DNA from: an uncultured Prevotellaceae bacterium
GTDB taxonomy: Bacteria; Bacteroidota; Bacteroidia; Bacteroidales; Bacteroidaceae
Assembly (NCBI GenBank): GCA_902768105.1
Contig: CACXJZ010000019.1
Span: forward strand, 1-45,451
Direction: 5' to 3'
Length of the DNA stretch: 45,451 nucleotides
A model generated the notes under the pieces. It was not told the DNA's origin and made no database searches. It was given only the letters and a program-made list of their open reading frames with translations. The translations under genes and the position numbers were made by a program. Below are positions 40,527 through 45,451 of this stretch, one piece after another (within the stretch, counting starts at the first letter, position 1; every line of letters starts with the position of its first letter).

Positions 40527-42164
40527 ATGAGGTATATTGCATGGCTATGGCGTAACACTACGGGCATACGGCTGAACACGGCCGTACGCATCGTGATAGG
40601 TATGGCTCAGGTGTTGTTGGGCTTGCTGATGGTGTGGCTGTGCAAACGCTTCATTGACGAGACGGTCGTTAACGGCACCTTCGGCGATATCATACGCGTG
40701 GTGGCTGAGCTGGCTGTTGTCGTCATTGGCGGCATCGTGCTCCGTCAACTCTACTATTACATGAACATCAGCGCCAACACGCGCCAGACAAACGACATTC
40801 GCCTGCGCATCTTCCGTCACCTGTTCCATCGCAGGATGTTTGAGAGCGAGATTCACTCGGGCGACATCACCTCACGCCTGGAGACTGACGTCAGCACGGT
40901 GAGCGACGCCTGCACCACGTTGCTGCCCCAGTTTGTTGTGACGGGTTTCCAACTGCTGGGTGCCTTCCTGCTGATGCACTACATGGACACCACGCTGGCT
41001 TGGGTTCTGTTGCTGATGACCCCCGTGCTCGTGCTGTTGGGAAAGTTTATTGCCCGACAGCTACGCGACATGACTCGTGCCATCCGTGAGCAGGATGCCA
41101 GCATCCAGATGCTTGTGCAGGAGGGTATGGAACACAATGCCATGTTACGCTCGCTCGAAAGCGGCACGTGGCTCACTGGCCGGCTCGACAACATGCAGCA
41201 GGAGCTGAAGGGGAAAATCAGACGACGCACACGCTTCACCATCATCACCCGTTCGCTTCTCGCGGGTAGCTTCGGACTGGGTTATCTGTTTGCGTTCGTG
41301 TGGGGCGGTCTGCAACTGCGCGACGGCATCATCACGTTTGGTGTCATGACCTCGTTCCTGCAGCTCGTAGGACAGATTCAGCACCCCATCCTCAATCTGC
41401 TCAACATGGTGCCGCAGCTCATTCACGCCTCGGCCAGCATCGATCGCCTGGATGAGTTGGAACGTCTGGACGTAGAGGAGTCGAAGGACGAGAAAAACAT
41501 CATGACGGGTGCACTGGGCATCAGGATTGATGATGTGTCGTTCCGTTATGCTACGGGTGACCATTACATCCTTGAGCATTTCTCCCACGACTTCCGTCCA
41601 GGCAGCAAGACGGCTCTCGTCGGACAGACAGGTGCCGGCAAGACCACCATCTTCCGTTTGCTTTTGTCGCTGGTTCAGCCCGAAAGCGGCAGTATTGCTT
41701 TATATTTAGGTGACTCCACTCCTCACTCTTCACTTCCGGTATCTCCCTCCACCCGCTGCAACTTCATCTTCGTGCCTCAAGGCAACACGCTGCTCAGCGG
41801 TAGCATTCGCTATAACCTCCTGCTGGCCAAGCCCGATGCTACTGAGGAGGAACTCCGCCACGTGCTCCACATGGCAGTTGCCGACTTTGTGCTCGACCTG
41901 CCGCAAGGCCTTGACACAGAGTGTGGTGAACGAGGTGCGGGTCTCAGCGAAGGCCAGGCACAGCGCATCGCCATTGCCCGTGGCTTGTTGCGTCCTGGCA
42001 ATATCCTGCTGCTCGACGAAATCAGTTCGTCACTTGACGAGCAGACCGAGCGTCAGCTGTTCTCCAATATCTTCGGGAATTATCCTGACAAGACCGTCAT
42101 TATGATTTCCCACCGCCCAAGCGTCAGCGCGCTCTGCGACGAGGTCATACAAAAAGAGAACTGA
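40527..42164 (+). CDS. ABC exporter (fused permease-ATPase) of the PqqD cassette
   Basis: A 545-residue half-transporter with six membrane segments in about 1-300 and an ATPase domain: Walker A GQTGAGKTT (about 366-374), Q-loop FVPQG, a signature altered to LSEGQAQR, Walker B ILLLDEISSSLD and an H-loop in MISHRPS. No N-terminal C39 peptidase domain is present, so leader removal would need another enzyme, such as the S24/S26 peptidase encoded just before. Before the Q-loop the segment DSTPHSSLPVSPS is longer than usual and its DNA resembles the heptad repeat (41713-41735). It begins 10 nt after the PqqD-like gene. Confidence 0.9.
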   Translation: MRYIAWLWRNTTGIRLNTAVRIVIGMAQVLLGLLMVWLCKRFIDETVVNGTFGDIIRVVAELAVVVIGGIVLRQLYYYMNISANTRQTNDIRLRIFRHLFHRRMFESEIHSGDITSRLETDVSTVSDACTTLLPQFVVTGFQLLGAFLLMHYMDTTLAWVLLLMTPVLVLLGKFIARQLRDMTRAIREQDASIQMLVQEGMEHNAMLRSLESGTWLTGRLDNMQQELKGKIRRRTRFTIITRSLLAGSFGLGYLFAFVWGGLQLRDGIITFGVMTSFLQLVGQIQHPILNLLNMVPQLIHASASIDRLDELERLDVEESKDEKNIMTGALGIRIDDVSFRYATGDHYILEHFSHDFRPGSKTALVGQTGAGKTTIFRLLLSLVQPESGSIALYLGDSTPHSSLPVSPSTRCNFIFVPQGNTLLSGSIRYNLLLAKPDATEEELRHVLHMAVADFVLDLPQGLDTECGERGAGLSEGQAQRIAIARGLLRPGNILLLDEISSSLDEQTERQLFSNIFGNYPDKTVIMISHRPSVSALCDEVIQKEN

Positions 42165-42188
42165 TTTCTCAGCTCCCTTTTTCTTCAA
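42156..42188 (+). terminator. Possible weak terminator after the ABC exporter gene
   Basis: GAGAA - CTGAT - TTCTC followed by AGCTCCC and TTTTT could form a short stem and T run at the end of the cassette. The stem is only 5 bp, so this is tentative. Confidence 0.35.
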
Positions 42189-42196
42189 TCTTTATT

Positions 42197-42222
42197 GTTT
42201 AATGTTTAATCTTTAATGTTTA
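42197..42222. repeat. TTTAATGTTTAATC repeat overlapping the end of the S41 peptidase gene
   Basis: The words TTTAATG and TTTAATC alternate. The S41 peptidase's last codons (NIKD) and its TAA lie in this repeat, so the repeat supplies the present stop codon. Confidence 0.55.
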
Positions 42223-43774
42223 ATATCCTGTTGTACTCTTCCAGGTTGTTCAGCAGCCTCACCGCTTCCTGATATTGCTTGTCAGTCGGCAGTCCTGACT
42301 CCACCACGCCTGCCTGGTAGTAGTAGGCCATGATGATGTCCTGTTCAAGCATCTGCTGCAATGTCTCGCGATGACGGTCAATGTCACGCGCGATGTCGTG
42401 CTTCAACTTTGCCTTCAGCGCATCAAACTCAACCTTCGCATCATCGTAATATCCCTCAAACTGAGCCACCTTTACCAACTCGTCAAAACGCTTCTCGCTG
42501 ACGGGGTCGTACGTGAATCCGCTATCGATGACGCGCTGCTTGAAGGCGGCAAACTCAGCGTCCGTCAGGTGGAACTCCGTGGGGGCGGCAATCCTCGGAT
42601 GCTTTGCAATATACTCTGTCACGTAGTCGAACATCACCTCCGTTGAGTCCATGCGGTCCAGGTAGATGGCAATGTTGGGCAGCGTGTCGGGTTTCACCTC
42701 AATGTCGGGCTTGATGCCTTCCTCCTTCGTGATGCCGCGTCCTGAGGGCAGGTAGTAGCGCGATGTAGTCAGCTTCAGGTTGCCGTTGTAGGGCAGCTGT
42801 ATGTTTGGAATCTGCACCAGTCCCTTGCCGAACGTGCGCGTACCTATTATAATACCGCGACGCAGGTCCTGAATGGAACCGCTCGTAATTTCACTGGCCG
42901 AAGCAGTCTCGCCGTTTACAAGCACTATCAGCGGCATCACCGTGTCCACCGGCTCCAGACGCGTCACGTAGGTCGAGCTGGCACGTGCCAGTTTGCCGCG
43001 TGTCTCCACCAGCTTCACGTCCTTCGGCACCCAGAGGTTCAGGATGTCGATGCACTCCGACAGCGAACCACCGCCATTGCCGCGCAGATCCAGTATGAGC
43101 GACTTGGCGCCACGCTGCTTCAGGTCGATGAACGCACGGCGCATGGGCTTCGACGGCTCACCCACGAACGTTGTCAGGTTGATGTAGCCGATGCCGTCCT
43201 CGCGCAGGCCGTAGTAGGAAATCTCAGGCAGTTGGATGTTCCTGCGCGTAATCTTGAAGCTCATCTCCTTGCCTGTTTCCGGACGCAGTATCTTCAGCAT
43301 AAAGCTTGTGCCAGCCTCGCCGCGCAGGTGCTCGCTGACGTACGACACCGTCTTGTCGGTCATTATCGTGTCGTCAATCTGCAGGATGATGTCACCCTTC
43401 CTCAGCCCAGCCTCCGATGACGGCATACCGGCGTACGGCTCGTCAATCACCACTCGCTTCAGGCGCTGGTGATAGCGTATCAGCGCACCGATACCAGCGT
43501 ACTTGCCCGTCAGCATGGCCTTCAGGTCGTCCTTCTTGCTGGCAGGGTAATATTCTGTGTAGGGGTCCAGCGAACGGAGCATCGCGTTGATGGCGGTGCC
43601 CACAACTTCCTCGGCATCCAGCGTATCCACATACATCAGGTCAAGATTCTTGTAAATCGCGTTAAACGTGTCCAGCTGCTTGGCCACCTCAAAGTTGTGG
43701 TCACGCGTGTTCTGGGCTGTACCCGTCAGGGTAGCCACACAGAGCGAGAAAAGTATAATCCAGCGTCTTTTCAT
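42206..43774 (-). CDS. S41-family C-terminal processing peptidase
   Basis: A 522-residue secreted protease. The signal peptide is MKRRWIILFSLCVATLTGTAQ. A PDZ domain spans about residues 85-165 (GIGALIRYHQRLKRVVIDEPYAGMPSSEAGLRKGDIIL). The catalytic pair of the tail-specific proteases is visible: Ser292 in NGETASASEI and Lys317 in GTRTFGKGLVQ, 25 residues apart as in CtpA. The C-terminal 150 residues are helical and charged. It should cut periplasmic proteins near the C-terminus. It has its own promoter at 43799-43829. Confidence 0.94.
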   Translation of the reverse strand: MKRRWIILFSLCVATLTGTAQNTRDHNFEVAKQLDTFNAIYKNLDLMYVDTLDAEEVVGTAINAMLRSLDPYTEYYPASKKDDLKAMLTGKYAGIGALIRYHQRLKRVVIDEPYAGMPSSEAGLRKGDIILQIDDTIMTDKTVSYVSEHLRGEAGTSFMLKILRPETGKEMSFKITRRNIQLPEISYYGLREDGIGYINLTTFVGEPSKPMRRAFIDLKQRGAKSLILDLRGNGGGSLSECIDILNLWVPKDVKLVETRGKLARASSTYVTRLEPVDTVMPLIVLVNGETASASEITSGSIQDLRRGIIIGTRTFGKGLVQIPNIQLPYNGNLKLTTSRYYLPSGRGITKEEGIKPDIEVKPDTLPNIAIYLDRMDSTEVMFDYVTEYIAKHPRIAAPTEFHLTDAEFAAFKQRVIDSGFTYDPVSEKRFDELVKVAQFEGYYDDAKVEFDALKAKLKHDIARDIDRHRETLQQMLEQDIIMAYYYQAGVVESGLPTDKQYQEAVRLLNNLEEYNRILNIKD

Positions 43775-43798
43775 TTCCTTTAATCATTAGTTTGGCTG

Positions 43799-43829
43799 CA
43801 AAGGTACGAATAAGTGAGAACAATACAAA
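43799..43829 (-). promoter_or_regulatory. Promoter for the S41 peptidase gene
   Basis: On the minus strand a -33 TTTG (43826-43829), a 19-bp gap and a -7 TACCTTTG (43799-43806) are followed 25 nt later by the ATG at 43774. Confidence 0.85.
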
Positions 43830-43936
43830 ACAAATTATGATTTATTTTTATTGTCGAGTGAAAGTCCCTTCGACGAAGTCAGAGGTACGAATAAAATACC
43901 AAAAACACACATTTCGTGAATTTTTTTTCAAAAAAG

Positions 43937-43968
43937 TTTGCGCAATTCGAAAAAACATATTACCTTTG
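43937..43968 (+). promoter_or_regulatory. Promoter for tRNA-Asn
   Basis: A -33 TTTG (43937-43940), a 20-bp gap and a -7 TACCTTTG (43961-43968) precede the tRNA by 29 bp. Confidence 0.85.
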
Positions 43969-43997
43969 CACCCGCAATCGAGAAATCGGGCGCATCT

Positions 43998-44071
43998 GCT
44001 TCAGTAGCTCAGTTGGTTAGAGCACCTGACTGTTAATCAGGGGGTCGTTGGTTCAAGCCCATCCTGAAGCG
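43998..44071 (+). tRNA. tRNA-Asn (anticodon GUU)
   Basis: A 74-nt cloverleaf. The acceptor stem is GCTTCAG / CTGAAGC, the D arm GCTC-AGTTGGTTA-GAGC, the anticodon arm CCTGA-CTGTTAA-TCAGG with anticodon GTT, and the T loop TTCAAGC. One pair in the T stem (T-T) is mismatched. The CCA end is not encoded (G then CAATC). A terminator follows 22 nt later. Confidence 0.95.
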
Positions 44072-44530
44072 CAATCAAAAGCACCTGACAATGAGAGAGT
44101 TAGACGAAAGTTTAACTCTCTTTTTTTGTTTCCAATTTGTTCAGGCGGAACACGTAGGGAACACGCTGTCGGTGGTTTGACCATGAAAAACGGAAAATCT
44201 TGGCTGCTCATTGCTTATCGGTTGATACCTTATTTTAAGGTCGTATTCTGTTATCTCTTGACCAGAATCGGCTCAAATCCATAAGTTAAATAATCCTAAT
44301 CCCAAGTCGGTTGGAAGCTCCTTGCGTCATTTTTGGAATGTTGCTCACATGGTCATTGATGGACTATGGAGAAACCATACAGCCACTGAAAAGCCTGTGA
44401 TTTGTAAAGATTCTGAACTATCAAGGCACAAAGAAGCCCGCCAACTGACCTCGAACTTTTATCAAATGCCATAAGTGGTCGACTTTCGAGCGTGACGGGT
44501 GCTTCCGGTTTTATAATGACACGAAAATAT
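44072..44530. other. 459-bp region between tRNA-Asn and the broken rep gene
   Basis: Apart from the terminator at 44093-44127 I see no gene, promoter or clear repeat. Short open frames on both strands look random. It may be decayed DNA of a mobile element, given the tRNA on one side and the plasmid-type gene on the other. Confidence 0.6.
44093..44127 (+). terminator. Rho-independent terminator after tRNA-Asn
   Basis: AGAGAGTTA (44094-44102) pairs with TAACTCTCT around GACGAAAGTT, followed by a run of seven T's (44121-44127). A textbook terminator. Confidence 0.85.
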
Positions 44531-45451
44531 CTATCTATAGCTGAACAAATCTTGTTCAATAGGCTTCTGTTTGCGTTTTGTGGGCGCATTCATTGGCTCT
44601 AATGACCATCCGAACTCCTTCAGATTGACTCTGAGCGCATACTTAATAATGCTATTCCGGCGGTAGGCATCTGTTCCACTCCTGAATTTCGGCTGCTTCT
44701 CCTTGTCTTGGATTACCTGAATCACCTGCATGTAACTATCGTAGCTTCTGCCAGCCTTCAAACGGATCTGCTTCATGTAATAAAACACCTCATCTTCATG
44801 CAGATAATGGCCGAGTAGCGTCTGCAGGGCAACCTCTTGGGCATCCTTGCCAGCATTGTACCAAACATTCTCTCTCATTCGTTGATGGATGTCAGTGTGT
44901 TCTACAGGCTCCGCATACTCTTCAAATGGAGATAATGGTTCGTCGCCCTTCTGCCAGGGCTTTTCAAGTCCTTCCTTGGGAAATTCCTTAGTGTAGATGA
45001 AGATAAATATTGACGAGACCTTACCTCCGCGCCCCTTACGAGGCCCTTCTTGGAAGTCGAACCAGAGATTCGAGTGCTTGGCAGCATACAGTTCAAACAG
45101 CTCCATCTGGGTTGCCTCCAGTATAAACTGATCGGTACTACCCTCTTCTTATAGACATGCCCTTGCGCTTTCTCTCCACTGTCGAGGAAACGGAAGTCAC
45201 CACAGAACTGGCTGCACAGCTCATACATCTTCTGCGAATACTTCGACCTGAGCAGCATGGCCGTTCCGAGATCGAAGGTCGTGAAACTCTTGGATATATC
45301 TATCAGGTACGGCATAATCTCTGGCGATACACGCACGTCGTACAAGCCTGTTTCAGTATTATAGAAGAACGAGTCCACCCAGTGAACCTCTCCCCTGATT
45401 AGCTGTCCCTGCTCATTCTTGAACGTCACGGGAACCAGCTTCTTTGCAAGT
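44531..45451 (-). pseudogene. Rep_3-type plasmid replication initiator, frameshifted and cut by the window edge
   Basis: Read from the right edge, the first frame carries GEVHWVDSFFYN, SPEIMPYLIDISKSFTTFDL and LLRSKYSQKMYELCSQF, the pattern of RepB/Rep_3 initiators (winged-helix). The match is lost after KKRVVPIS and resumes in another frame as EATQMELFELYAAKHSNLWFDF, continuing to the TAG at 44531. Adding one A to the AAA at 45125-45127 (one T on the coding strand) would restore a single reading frame (VVPISFILEATQMEL). It is therefore either a recent pseudogene or a sequencing error. The N-terminus lies outside the window. It marks plasmid-derived or mobile DNA next to a tRNA gene. Confidence 0.8.

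Noticed and set aside
44048-44589. Small open frames between tRNA-Asn and the rep gene
   Set aside because: They overlap the tRNA or terminator or have no motif, RBS or promoter; composition looks random.

Overview
The window is a chromosomal segment of a Bacteroidales bacterium, most likely Prevotella or a close relative. The evidence is the promoter type: at least eleven starts are preceded by the Bacteroidetes -7 box TAnnTTTG, several with a TTTG -33 box 19-20 bp upstream. Gene content agrees: a plant/Bacteroidetes-type IspG, Suf iron-sulfur assembly genes joined to nusA-infB, LTA-synthase-like sulfatases, S41 peptidase and an NSS transporter. The body is balanced in GC and tightly packed. 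The last ~1.4 kb, after a tRNA-Asn gene, differs and carries a broken plasmid-type replication initiator.

Layout. (1) 236-6838, minus strand: a seven-gene run, conserved hypothetical - rpoN - PAP2-like membrane protein - purE - ispG - rmuC - lipoprotein, read from a promoter at 6860-6867. (2) 6998-13173, plus strand: a secreted protein of unknown function, then histidine-type phosphatase - acyl-CoA ligase - prfB - 46-residue membrane protein - CYTH protein. (3) 13148-19665: a VanZ-like gene (minus), NSS transporter - HhH protein - ribD (plus), pgeF (minus), then glycosyltransferase - lipid A acyltransferase-like (plus). (4) 19679-26560, minus: miaB - MsbA-like ABC exporter - two LTA-synthase-like enzymes, chained by 4-nt stop/start overlaps. 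(5) 26638-38768, minus: a 12-kb run rimP - nusA - infB - sensor phosphatase - sufB - sufC - sufD - sufS - rnhB. (6) 38932-42164, plus: a compact cassette of HPr-kinase-like protein, S24/S26 peptidase, PqqD-like protein and ABC exporter. (7) S41 peptidase (minus), tRNA-Asn, and a frameshifted Rep_3-type initiator running off the right edge.

The strongest unexplained signals are repeats. A 41-bp element built on the heptad TTCACTC lies exactly 8 bp upstream of a -7 box in all three intergenic copies, where no TTTG -33 box is found. A fourth copy (38/41 identical) is read in frame inside ispG, next to a second, G-rich hairpin repeat. SufD, the VanZ protein and the 42-kb ABC exporter also carry short segments that look repeat-derived. 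Two 41-bp copies form a perfect inverted repeat around the 6998-8203 gene. Separately, a 22-bp tandem palindrome array sits between the divergent pgeF and glycosyltransferase promoters. The 38.9-42.2 kb cassette has the parts of a peptide-modification and export system but no visible precursor gene, and is the best candidate for an undescribed system.
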